Assembly: GCF_014805625.2 (NCBI RefSeq)
Contig: NW_023998520.1
Location: forward strand, 182,902 to 246,901
Direction of reading: 5' to 3'
Length of the DNA stretch: 64,000 nucleotides
Source: Glossina fuscipes
Lineage: Eukaryota > Arthropoda > Insecta > Diptera > Glossinidae
The translations under genes were made by a program, and so were the position numbers. The notes beneath the pieces are model-generated. The model worked only from the letters and a program-made list of their open reading frames with translations, was not told where the DNA came from and ran no database searches. Positions 34,264 to 45,384 of the stretch are shown here, piece by piece (position 1 is the stretch's first letter; the number at the start of each line of letters is the position of its first letter).

Positions 34264-35936
34264 ACTGGTTACATCGGAAGTTCTTGCGCGAAGGTTGGTA
34301 TTCAAAATGGCCTAAATCGATCGAAGGGCACCACATAAACTGAGAACACTTCCGTTTTCCAGAAGAAATAACAAATTTGGTTTTTTATCGGTACTCATAA
34401 ACCATATCAGATAATATACAAATCTGAACACATGTTCTATTAGCGACGCTGTGGTTTCAAATTTGAAATGAATCTAAATATCTCCGCCAGTTCGTCTGTT
34501 CATCTGTTCGTCTGCATAACTGTATAGTATCTGCGCTGAGCATCTCCCGTTAGCCAAAATGAAAATACCAAGGACACGCCTGCAAAGCCTACTCGCCTAG
34601 CAGAAACTTTTATTATGAAAATAGAAAAGGTCAGCCGTGTCACTCCATATTACAGAGTCTGAAAATTTAACTGGTTACTTGTTTTGTCTTTCTTAGCATA
34701 ACGATGATGGATACAAACATTCGGTTACGAACGAATACAATTTTCTTCCCTGTCTTTTTTTAGTATATATTTATATTTATTAGTAATAAAGTGCATTTCA
34801 ATCAATATCAGTATCATATAATCGAACATTACAGGCATCATAAATTTCAACATAAACGTAAAAATTTAGAAAACTTAAAACACCATGATCCAATTGATCG
34901 CCAACCAAGACGAATGAGGCCATTCATTATAGAGTGCTCACGTGTTTAAATATATTTTACTTCATGATAAAAGGACTCACACCAAACCGATCGGGTCATA
35001 GTTCTCGTTACATTGTTCCACAACCTTTGGATAGGTTCGTTGTTACCATTATTTGTTCTGCAGTAATTAATATCAAGTAGACGGAAATGCCTGGGCACTC
35101 GCTATGAGACGTTTAAGTATATTTTGGGTATCAAGTGCTCAGATTCATATATGTCATCCAGAACCTTATAAAAAGAAGTTAAATTTAGCATAAATTTCAA
35201 AATGGGCGACTTTAGGTGCGCTAAACTATTCCTTTCCGGATGTTATGATTACAGAGCAAACACCGCAAACAAAATAGTAGGAACTGTGGAAATGTGTTTT
35301 TGCACAAATTCAATTTGTTTGCGGTAATTAGGAGTATGCGTAGAGTATCATTATATATTCATATATGAAGTAATAACCCATTATATAATTACAAACGCTA
35401 GTGGTGAACGCCTGCGCACCTATGAACAATATCATTCCTTTAAATTTGCGCAGCCGCATCCTCCTTTAAGGTCTCGTGCCTGCTTTCTGTTTTTTGTGTT
35501 TTTCTTCTTTTTTTTTACGCAGACGAAATGTAAAATTCAAGCAACAAGTTTTCATTATTAATAATCAAAACTGTATTCCTTATGTTTTTTTTCTTTGAAC
35601 GCAAGCATAAACGAACACATGAAATAATGCAACACTTTTTCGGCTAAAAATTACTTCTAAAAGCTACGAATATATAAATTATGATGAGGTGACATTATAT
35701 TTTCTCGCAAAATCTGTAAAAGGGCATGTAAGTGCATACAAAGAATATTTTTGTTATAAATTTAGCTGCAATCGATTCGCATTCCAAAATGTTCTAATAA
35801 AGCATTCATATGTATGCAAGCATGAAAAATGATGCAATTCCATTATGACCGTATGTACCGCACTTAAAGCATTGCTTTAAGGTTGGTACAAGGTACTCAA
35901 CCGGTAGATGACAATAATTGAATTTAATTGACTCAG
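34264..35936. other. no recognisable gene
   Basis: About 1.7 kb of AT-rich sequence with many stops in all frames. Short tandem-like phrases such as 'TTCGTCTGTTCATCTGTTCG' (34490) occur. Nothing else supported. Confidence 0.45.
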
Positions 35937-36625
35937 GGAGGGCCTTTAAAGCCGATTTTGATGCTGGTTGTGGTAATCCACTCACCCTTGTTGTTGGGAT
36001 TCTTTCGTTGAAAACGGACAGCGGACTTCATCGGAATATTGGGCACGGCGTTTTTAATTGTCTCGCCTACAATGTATATACATGGGATGTTTCAAATGAC
36101 ACCACATCTCTCGGTGAACGACCTCGGTATACACGCCTTTAAATTCTTCTTAGTAAAATCGTTATTTGTGACAAAGTTGTTGGCGTTGGCTCTGCCCCTG
36201 CTAACAACTTTTAGTTCTTGCAAGCCGTACATGGTGAAATCCTTCTGGTAATCATAAAAAAAGAGATCGGAATTAATATTCATACCATTCCCTTCAGCGT
36301 TTGTGCACGTTTTGACAAAAACAACAAAATTGCATTTCGACAAGCGGTCGTACAAATTGATCTCGAGATTTGCGGCGGCTGTGGCACCCAAATCAGAGGG
36401 CTTGTAGACTGCCTGTTTACTAGGCACAATTAAAACATTTGCGTTAGCTTCTCCATTAGGAGATAAAAGAATTTTATTCTCGCCCATCCTCGATCTCTTG
36501 GTGTTCCCAGTGGCGTTCATATAAAAATGTTCGAAACAATCCTTATCAGTAGTTATAAGATCAGACCTAGTCTCCATGGGGAGACATGCTAATATTGCAT
36601 TGCCTGTTATCACGGGGAACACCAA
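35937..36625 (-). pseudogene. jockey/I-type LINE ORF1 (Gag) fragment
   Basis: The minus frame 36625-36092 continues through one stop to about 35937. It ends with 'KSAVRFQRKNPNNKGEWI' and 'TTTSIKIGFKG', a motif of the nucleic-acid-binding Gag of jockey- or I-like LINEs. Before it are 'KKNLKACIPRSFTERCGVI' and 'INSDLFFYDYQKDFTMYGL', also typical of that Gag. The CCHC knuckles that normally follow are absent, so the copy is truncated at 35937. One stop (near 36090) interrupts it. Family level is confident; the exact clade is not. Confidence 0.7.
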
Positions 36626-37959
36626 GAAAAAAAATCAGAACGAAAAAATACAAAAATTTAGTATTTATATTGCATGTGTCAACGCGCATGCCAGTTCCAC
36701 ACCTGCGGGAGATTGTATTGACGTCCAAGGCGGATGCAAAGTTTTCGGCAATCATGTTAACAAAGTTAAAGTGTCCTCTACGAAATGTCACCATGGCCAT
36801 CTCCTAGGATCCTCTGGGAACCTAGAAACAGTGATTTTAGTAAAAGCTCTCACCGCTGACAAAATACCACCTTCATTAAATATAGAAGAATAAAGACATA
36901 TGCTAGAAATGTGGCTAAAAATTTCTACGTTTATACACGTGCATAGCAGCTTTGCAGTTCGATGTTTTCATATACAAAATACGTTAGAACTTTATAGACA
37001 TTGTGTGCTATGCATTGTAGAAATTTGAAGTTGAAATAAGTGGTAGAAATCGTAGAACAAGAGGAGGAGCCGTTCCAGATCGAACTCGAAAATCCGGACG
37101 AAGTTATGAACGCACATTTGCACAAAGGCAATGCGAATTGATAATTGACAGCGATAGTTGATAGCGATAGTTCATAAGGAGTTACAATATACTTTTCCTT
37201 CCAGCAAATTTTAAGCCAACTTTTTCTCTTTGTGGAACAAAGTTACAAATCCGAATTGCTCTGTGTTAATAAGACAAGCCTCCGTAGTGTATTTATCCAG
37301 CATTTCAGCTCGATCTGTTTTTATTTACATAAAGTAAATATATAAAAAAAGACTTTTTGTGTTTCTTTTTTTTATATTTTGTTTTCTTAGTAATAGAAAT
37401 GTTCCGGGAGGTAGCTTATGGGTTTTAGAGGCTTGGGACTCCCGGAACGACTAAATCATGGATTCTGATAGTCCAATCCAACCACAACCTGGGTCTTACT
37501 AGGTGGGTTCTTTTTCCTTCACCGTATATTGCAGTTTTCTATACTGTCCTGTCGGGCGCAGCAGTGACGACCGGGTCCTCAACTTGGTTAGCGCAAGTCC
37601 TTTGCGTCTTGCTGTCGGGGTTGTCGATCATCTTACTCTTTGTAGCTGCCTGGAGAGTCGCGACCTGTATATCACTCAGGAATTTCAAAATCACGGCGCG
37701 CGACCCCCATGGCGCGCTATACAACGGAATACAACCATTATGCATCCAGAATGGTGAGCTGGCCGCCTTCATTTGCGCCAGCTTCTTAATCAGTTTCACG
37801 TTTATATTTGCTTCCCTTTTCATCCTTTACTTTTTTATTTGCGCTTCCGCTAAAAGGGGGCAGTCACACAGTAGGCGTATTAAGTGGGTGCTGCCGTCTG
37901 TCCGCTTTTTTCTGTACACACACCTGTCGAATATGTCTCCGAGTATTTTTTTGTTGACG
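36626..37959. other. no confident gene; 10-bp hairpin at 37401-37448
   Basis: A minus-strand frame 36800-36567 ('RRGHFNFVNMIAENFASALD') looks coding-like but is not recognised. At 37401-37410 and 37439-37448 the arms GTTCCGGGAG and CTCCCGGAAC form a perfect inverted repeat with a 28-base spacer. The frames at 37539-37968 on both strands overlap. The minus one may continue the P-like transposase, but it has stops. Confidence 0.4.
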
Positions 37960-38570
37960 GGACATTAGTCGCAGACGACAGCCTTCACATGCAACCCCAT
38001 ATCTTCAGCGGCTTTCAGATTCTCGTCAAGTAGGTCCTCTAATCTACCCGTAAAAGGTGTGCGGGGGTACGCGTTCAGCAGGATGTTGAACGACGTCAAC
38101 AAACTCCACGCTGCGAACACGAGAACTTTTTGATCCGGCATGGTCTTCGTGGCGTCCTTGTTACAGTAGCCGCACCTTCGCAGAACGTCCTCCTTTCGTG
38201 AACACAACGTTTTCAAGGTCGTGACGACGTCGTCAAAACTAACCTGTACTATTCTATCGTGAATAGTGAGGACATCACGAAGTACTTCTTCTCCTTCGAT
38301 GTTTGGTGGTGCTTGCTGAAAGAGAGATTTTGCTCTGAGTCGCCGATTCCCTCTTATTTGCGCCGTCTGCGCTGACGTCGTAGGGCCGTCGTGCTCTTCC
38401 TCCATCATCTGCAAGCACTCCTCCTACGGGCTAGTACAATGCTCCTCATTCAGCGCGACTTGTTCTTCGGAGAATTCCTTCTCCTCAATTATTTTCGATA
38501 TCGTTTCCGTCGCCTTCATATGTGCCAGTTCTTGCGTATACCATGGGTAAATTTAGATTTGGTGCAGGTT
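37960..38570 (-). pseudogene. P-element-like transposase fragment
   Basis: P-type transposases use an RNase H-like fold. The minus frame 38414-37965 ends in 'LKAAEDMGLHVKAVVCD', which resembles the strand carrying a catalytic aspartate in P/THAP9-type transposases. It then meets a TAG and continues 'CPVNKKILGDIF' in frame. Upstream, past another stop near 38434, the frame stays open with charged helical sequence ('ISKIIEEKEFSEEQVAL'). No THAP zinc finger, GTP-binding part or terminal repeats are seen. The assignment is from the aspartate-region pattern only. Confidence 0.5.
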
Positions 38571-38650
38571 TTTTTGTTGTAAATTTAGATTTGGTGTAAG
38601 TTTTTTTGGTGCAAATTTAGATTTGGTCCAAGTTTTTTTTGTGTTTGCAA
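38547..38650. repeat. short tandem repeat, about 38-bp unit
   Basis: Three units of 'AAATTTAGATTTGGTGCAGG' followed by a T-run occur with small changes. They directly border the P-like transposase fragment. Confidence 0.75.
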
Positions 38651-38659
38651 GTTGTTTTT

Positions 38660-38899
38660 TGTGTTTGTTAAAACTGGTTCTTTGTTCCAAAATTGTTGCG
38701 CTCGAAGGCAAATGCAATTGCGAATATACTGTTCATATCTAAACTTGGCTCAAGGTCGCCTAAATTCTTATTGCCTGCCTCCATAAAACTACAGCTGAGT
38801 AGGGATTGGTTTTCGTACGCTGGCAGATTGGCAGCGAGATGCACGCTCGCACGTTTTAAATCATTTCGAAAGCGATTTTCATCCAATTACTTAGTCTGT
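38660..38899 (-). pseudogene. unrecognised coding-like fragment next to the Ctu2 insert
   Basis: The minus frame 38886-38668 has 'SLLSCSFMEAGNKNLGDLEP' and looks coding-like. With the stretch at 39389-39474 ('NTPSQLLVDADLKDQTVE') it may form one host sequence that was split by the Ctu2 piece, because exact 20-bp repeats lie at both joins. I do not recognise the protein. Confidence 0.35.
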
Positions 38900-38919
38900 C
38901 GCCTCCGTCGGCACCATTG
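38900..38919. repeat. 20-bp direct repeat, left
   Basis: CGCCTCCGTCGGCACCATTG occurs here and again at 39369-39388, at both edges of the short Ctu2 piece. It is GC-rich compared with its surroundings. Confidence 0.9.
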
Positions 38920-39364
38920 CAAGTTGGGAATAAAAAATCTGGTAAAATTTTGCAAACTTCTATTTGTTCCTTTGTTCTCACCACAATAACGGCATTGTAG
39001 TGATTTTAGCGAAGCTTTTAAGTAAAGATCTATTTCCAATTTGCCTAAGTTTCGAAGTGGTTGTACAAGCTTGATTCCTTCGTTCAAACGATCGTCTGTT
39101 AAATTGACTTAAATGACAAGGGCTGCTGTTATGCCTCTTCCCAAGCAAATAGCCGTCAATAGATGTGAATCCAAAGTTGTGTTAATATCAGCCTTAAAGG
39201 TAAACTGAAAATTGAAATGCTTAGCTGCTTTTGCTTTTAATTTACTCCGCTGATATTTAACAAAATCTTGACGCGAAATTAAATTTTGTATTTGACTAAT
39301 ACACTCGAGAAATTTTTTATCTGCCGTCACATCTCGTTTCAAATATTTAACATTGATTTCACTC
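38917..39364 (-). pseudogene. Ctu2: Ctu2 piece A (central exon part)
   Basis: Ctu2 with Ctu1 makes 2-thiouridine in the wobble position of certain cytoplasmic tRNAs. This piece is a diverged, near-identical-length copy of part of piece B (39819-40266). It encodes 'AKHFNFQFTFKADINTTL', 'SHLLTAICLGRGITAAL', then after a frame break 'GIKLVQPLRNLGKLEIDLYL'. The 'ISLGRG' and 'LRPMRD' type blocks of Ctu2 are recognisable. It begins and ends abruptly within the exon and is framed by exact 20-bp repeats. Confidence 0.85.
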
Positions 39365-39368
39365 CGGA

Positions 39369-39388
39369 CGCCTCCGTCGGCACCATTG
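39369..39388. repeat. 20-bp direct repeat, right
   Basis: Second copy of CGCCTCCGTCGGCACCATTG. The bases outside the repeat differ from those at the left copy. Confidence 0.9.
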
Positions 39389-39534
39389 GTCAATCGTTTA
39401 GTCGTTTCAACTGTTTGATCTTTAAGATCAGCGTCAACTAATAGCTGAGATGGTGTATTGCCGCTACTTAACAATTTAAAATAAATAATCTTATAAAAAT
39501 TGTGAAAAATAACTTTTTTTTTTGCTTACATGTC

Positions 39535-39690
39535 CTCTTGATGGTTATAGTCGCCTTTACAGTACTCGAAAACCTCTTTCAAAGCCAACGGTATCTTCGA
39601 GCAATATACACCATTTAAAGTTTCTTATTCGCAAGCCTGCTGAATTGCCTGCATGAATTCTCGAATCTCCTTTTTTTTTCTTATTTTCGC
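39535..39690 (-). pseudogene. unrecognised exon-like fragment with donor
   Basis: The minus strand reads 'IREFMQAIQQACE', a TAA, then 'ETLNGVYCSKIPLALKEVFE', and ends before a GTAAG donor. It looks like one exon of a conserved gene with a single nonsense change. It is not part of Ctu2 as I know it. Confidence 0.4.
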
Positions 39691-39774
39691 AAACTAAGAT
39701 CGGTGCAAGCTACATACAATGGAAAAAATATTTAAGTTTATACTCAATTCGAAATTCGATTATGTCTACACAGT

Positions 39775-40799
39775 TTACCTTGGATATGTGCCACGCGAAA
39801 CTGTAGATGAGAAATTGGTTTGCAAGTTGTGAATAAAAGATCTGGTAAGATTTTGCAAACTTCCATATGTTCCCTTGTTCTCACCATAATAACGGCATTG
39901 TAATGATTTTAGGGAAACTTTTAAGTAAACATCTATTTCCAAATTGCTTAGGTTTCGAAGTGGTTGTACAAGCTTGATTCCATCGTTCAAACGATCGTCT
40001 ATTAAATTTACATAACTGAGAAGGGCTGCTGTTATGCCTCTTCCCAAGCAAATAGCCGTCAATAGATGTGAAGCCAAAGTTGTGTTAATATCAGCCTTAA
40101 AGGTAAACTGAAAATTGAAATGCTTAGCTGCTCTTGCTTTTAATTTACTCCGCTGATGTTTAACAAAGTCTTGACGCGAAATTAAATTTTGTATTTGATT
40201 AATACACTCGACAAATTTTTGCTCTGCCGTCACATCTCGTTTCAAATATTTAACATTGATTTCACTAAATTGGCGTATTGATTTTGCGACATCCTCTTCA
40301 TTTTTTAAAAAAGTCACTATGTAACTTTGAAATTTCTTATAGCTAGCAAGAAACAGTTGCATCGTCTTTAAAAAAATCTCAGTGCCATCAAGTTCCATAG
40401 CTTCACCAAATATCGAAGCAAACTCGTCTGTTTTTAAGACTATGACAGAATAACATAATTGTTTGAAAATGCCTTGACTGTGAGCATAATGTAACATGTC
40501 CAATAATACTATGGATTCAGGGTAAATTTTCGCTTTGATACCAGAGCGGTTCTGAATTTATGACAAGTGTATAGCAGAAAACAAGCGGAGCGTTCAGCTT
40601 GACGAAATCTTAATTTATATATGGATCTAGAAATGTCGCATTTAGAACAATTATTCACCTCTAGCGCGTTTGACAGCAAATTTGTACGAGGTTCCTCATC
40701 GGCTGTCATGAGCATATGCATCCATTTCGGATATATATTTGTGTATCTCTCTTTTTGCATTTTCACAATAAAGCTTTTTAGCACAGAAAATAACAACAA
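39775..40799 (-). pseudogene. Ctu2: Ctu2 piece B (N-terminal two thirds)
   Basis: Reading right to left from about 40715: 'MTADEEPRTNLLSNALEVN', a cysteine pair ('NNCSKCD') and 'RSACFLLYTCHKFRTAL', the Ctu2 N-terminal region with metal-binding-type cysteines. There is a break near 40520, then a long frame 40503-39775 ('GIFKQLCYSVIVLKTDEFAS', 'SHLLTAICLGRGITAALLSY', 'GIKLVQPLRNLSNLEIDVYL') ending 'NFSSTVSRGTYPR'. Order and spacing follow Ctu2. The C-terminal zinc cluster is missing and no intron is visible. One shift near 40515 separates the two frames; otherwise it is the best-preserved host fragment here. Confidence 0.85.
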
Positions 40800-42000
40800 T
40801 AATTAGACCATTGAGGTTTTTAACAACGGTGGCGGGATTGTATACTTTCAATAAAGGGATTGCTTAATTAACGTAAGAACGCAGATTTCTTCTTTTTGTT
40901 TATTTTTTTCATCAGTTGTTCTCTTCGAGAAATTCCAGTGTTACTTTTTTATTCATAATAAACACGTTAAGTTTTTTAAAAAGCTTCGAGATCGATGGAG
41001 GAGCTCCTGTAGTTGGATTGGCTCAATATGACGGACGATATGTAGTCAGTATGGTAGACGGATGAATTCACCGTTTATTGGGAGAAGAGATATGTACAGC
41101 TGTGCCTGAAGTTAACATGTATCAAGCATAGAGTATGTATTCTAGCATTAACTACAATTTAATTGCCAATAGATTTGAATGGAATGCATTCAAACCAAAT
41201 AGAAGCATCCAAGAATCCCTTATTTAAACCGGGAGGAGTAGCTAGTCCTATATTGCGTTAAATTCATTCTTTAAATTTAGCGAAAGATATATTTTCTAAA
41301 GGACCGGTTTCTTATGGAAGAGTTTATATTTCATAAACGCGATCTTCTTTCGACAACAAAACTTAAATCTCACGATTTTCCACACCTCCGTAGTGGTACC
41401 GTGTGGGCGCTTTGCTAATTATTTTAGATGGTTGTCTCCTCTATAGGCCCACAACATTATAAACTTAACTTAAAACTATAATAAAATTTACAATAACGAT
41501 AAATGAATGAAATCTTCATTTATTCAAAATGTACGCACATAAAACATAAATATATAAAAGGTATATATATATATGATCTAAATAAAAAGTAAATACGATG
41601 ACTGCTGTGCGGCTGTTATTAACATTTTGCTCTGCAAAAGAAACGTAATGTAATTACTAAATTTTATATATAAAGTTAATAGCGAACTTACCGTTTGGCC
41701 TGTGGCGGTCTTTCATTGCACTGAAGCAATAATGCTCGTTTATAACATAATCATAACTAAAGATAAATACAACTTACTTTGACATATAGTGAATCTTCAT
41801 GACTTATGAGGGATGGGCGACGGCGTATCGCTCCTTCTTTATCTATAATGAAAAATTAGAATATAAGTTAGTAATGCATCAACATTTTTGTTCTTTCGAG
41901 GCACGATTTCCATCTTTCAAAGTGCGACGAGTTTAATCTGTAAAGAAAAATTTGAATATAAGTTAGTAATGTATCAACATTTTCGTGCTAAATTTGAATT
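40800..42000. other. no confident gene
   Basis: A plus-strand patch at 40990-41110 ('APVVGLAQYDGRYVVSMVDG') and 41210-41335 ('NPLFKPGGVASPILR') looks like decayed coding sequence with stops. I do not recognise it. The rest is AT-rich. Confidence 0.4.
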
Positions 42001-42003
42001 ACC

Positions 42004-42670
42004 TTAGTATCCAGATACGTTCTTGTCAATAGATTCCCTATAGTTTTTGCTTTTCAGCAACATAAATAGGGTAAACCCAAACAAATTTCGTCGATGCATC
42101 CTGCCGGTAACACAAGATCCATCTGATTTAGAGAAGTTAGCATTCGCTACCACTGTAGCCTGTATTCGCTTTCCTATATCTGGATCCACGATACGCTGGT
42201 CCATCGCCGCATTAAAAATCACGTATGCATGGTCGAATGCTTTATTTACTTCTAATTTCGGAAAACCGGCTTGATATATTTCCTGGTTATGATGATGTTG
42301 TTTACGGAATCTTTCGTTATCTTTTCACCCATCACCTTCTCGCGAAAGTCGTGCTCCTCCTCCGCCATGTCTGGCAAGCAGTGACGGCAATTTAATTGTT
42401 CACGTGCCACTCCGAAAGCCGTGAACAACCGCAGGTATCTTATCTCGTGATATTTGAGTTGGATTGCTCGGAGATTTTTAAACACCTTTCCGTCGAGCCC
42501 GAATGGTCTTCTTCGAGCTCTTTCACAATTTCGTAATTCATTGTGTTTATTATGCTGTAATCATCGTCTGTTTTAAATCCGCTTTTGTATTTGAAGACCT
42601 GCAGGTTTCTTAGGCGGTAGCACAACTGCACTATCTCGACGAGCGATCTGGCTTTCTTTCGTTTCGACAT
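42004..42670 (-). pseudogene. unrecognised coding-like fragment
   Basis: Three minus frames in order (42670-42440, 42485-42252, 42240-42004) look like one protein broken by shifts. They include 'LVEIVQLCYRLRNLQVFKYK', 'CRHCLPDMAEEEHDFREKV' and 'AAMDQRIVDPDIGKRIQATV'. The paired cysteines in CRHC and the acidic run are the only motifs. It could be a transposase or a host gene. I assign nothing. Confidence 0.35.
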
Positions 42671-45384
42671 GAAAGTGGAACGGAAGCCTTAGGCATTTTC
42701 GAGGCCATTCGATTCTAGTCAGAGATGAACAAGATGGCCCTTCCCCGTTGCCGCCCGCCCGCTGTCTTTAAGAGTCCCCACTAAGCACTCGTGGCATTCT
42801 CACTGACTACTAAGGGCTTGTTTGCATTATCCATAACCTCTCCAATCCTTCAGCTTGGCCAGACAGGCCTGCGTTTTCTTCAGTAAGCTCCATCAGCACC
42901 TTTTCATAATCATCAGCCAACATCAAAGTTGACTGGACCTCCGAGCTAGAAAAACCATTGATTTTAATACAATCGGGAGGATATGTCTTTAAATTTACTC
43001 ACAAAATCGGACTTACAAACAACTTGCTGTACCCCTTACCATTTCCAATAGCCTTCTTAACAATCCTTCTAGCAGTGATGGTAGCTACAGAAGTGCTTGA
43101 CGAGTTCCCTACTTCACTATCACTGCCATTCTTAATTTTTTTCACTAGAGACTCACTCTCCTTTTCCTTTTCTCTTCACTTCTTTCTTTCCAGCTGTCCC
43201 TGAAGCATCTGTTTGATGGACTGCCTAACAACCGTCTGGCTTTCATCGTCAAACACTTCTAAGCTGAGAATAGGCCGACAAATAAGACTTGGAAAGTGAC
43301 TAACCTATATAAAAGAAGACTTTGAAATTGGACAATTTATAACTGCTCCCAATAACAGGAATATATATAGGTTGAAATATATAATAATATATCCAAAGGC
43401 AACAAAAAATAAATAAAAGGCGTAAAACCTTGACGTAAAATTCAAGACAATATTAGTTTATCTAATAACAAACCCAACAAATAACATGGTGCTTATATTT
43501 GCTAATGTTTATTAATGTAATTTATGACTTACCATATAATAATGATATTACAATAAATATTACCGCAAGTCGTTTGATGTTACAGCGACAACTCAATTTG
43601 CATGGTCTCAACAGGAACATCTGATAAAGCTAGCGTATTTTTCAATGAATAGACTGTCTTTTTTTGTGATTTTCACGAAGATAGTTTTAACCTGCTGTCC
43701 TTCATTTAGTTCACCAGGGCAGCAGTTTGTCTATCATTCATTATAGTCCACCATCTCTTGAACTGATCGCTCGCTTACATTTTTCTGTGAGAATATTTTA
43801 GGAAAATTAAATGGTTTGCTTTAAAAAATAAAAATAAGTTCTCCTGAGAAAAACAGCTCAACTCAGCTCAGTTGGGTACGTATCCTCTTTCATCTTCTTC
43901 TTACCTTTTCTTAGCATTCTTAACTTACTGCAATTGAGGGCAGTTAGAGTTTAGTTTTTCTATCGGTGTTTGTTCTCTTTTTTCGAATCTCTGACGAGAC
44001 GATTCATTGGTTTTCTGTTCTAATAAGTACTTTGATACCTCTCCTAAAGAGCCCTTTGCAAAATATGCTTGTTGGAAGAAATTCTGCCATAGGTCGAAGA
44101 ATTTAGATTGTTATAAGCTATTTAAGCAAACTCAGCGCCGCTAGTTTGTAATGATGTAAGCATTTTCAAAGCCCGTAGAATCCCAAGCGATATTGATAGC
44201 TCTCAACATCTTGGGAGATTTGATTATTCTTCTGTCATAAAAGATTTAATTAGTCTGAATACGCACATGACGGCTTTGTCGTTGCAACTATCTCCATAAT
44301 TCTTGGATCTGAATTCGTCTGCTACGTTAACTTCGCGTGCCTCGTCGGTTGTGTCGGAGAAGATTTCTCACCGAGAACTGGGTGATGTACCAAGTGGGCA
44401 GATTACAGCTGTTGATTCCGAACATCTAGATAAACCGGTTAGTGGCAATGGCACTATAAAAAAAAAGCGAATTTTTGTATGAAGATGGCTTGTGAAACTT
44501 TTCCTTATAGCATAAGGCTGGCAAATCTGACGGATTAACGGTTATTCTGGTTGGAGCCAGAGGTTGGAGCCAGAAGCGATTCAACTAATTTTCATTCCAG
44601 CAAGCAAAGTAATGTTTGTGTCACTTTTCACTTGTTGAGAAATAGAAACTAAAATATCCGAAGCTAACATAACGAAAATGATCATTTATAAAATGAATGT
44701 TTCTCAACCGACGTATATAGCCTCGTGGCGTCGTACAGCGTCGTGATGTGTGCGGAGAAGTTTCAAGTAGTCATTGCTTGCTTCACCAGAAGATGATTAT
44801 CATTCAAGTTCGACATTTGCGCTTGAAGATAATGTCTTTAACCAAAATTTCTCTTTCTTATTTCATAGAGGCAAACAGAATTTACTTAGAATTTTTTGTC
44901 GGCAATGGATTGGGATTCTACAACTATGATACTGATCGACTGTTCTAAAGTGTACAACGCACTCTTTTCTAATATATTATTTTTGACCTTTTGTTTAATT
45001 TCTGCATTTATTAAGTAACTATAAACCCATGGACCTATTACCTAGTTACATAGATAAATTTAGTGTGCAAGAGGAAACTATGGCATAAGTTAGCATACAC
45101 GCCAGCTAGATGGCTATTAACGTAATCATTTTGCTTCATAAACTCCGTAGTCATCAATTCCTACACAAATAAAATATACATTAAGAATGAAGCAGTTCAA
45201 TCGATTTTCTTCTACACGTATTCAAGGAATCATCGAAGGATTTCAGACTAGTAAAACTAACAGTGAAAGATCGCTCGGCTGATGAGTTAAAAAAAGATGG
45301 TTTTAATATTAACGAGCTTCTATTCGATCTGGAGAACTGCAGTCGTTCAATCGAAAGCACGGAAGCATCCGGCAGCTGTTAAAA
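42671..45384. other. no recognisable gene
   Basis: About 2.7 kb. A patch at 45195-45380 is open in one frame ('VKDRSADELKKDGFNINELL') and may be a host exon, interrupted by the LINE tail at 45385. Otherwise only short frames with no motif. Confidence 0.4.

Noticed and set aside
37564..37968. Plus frame of 134 codons with hydrophobic helices
   Set aside because: It is the complement of the coding-like P-transposase side and has no known motif.
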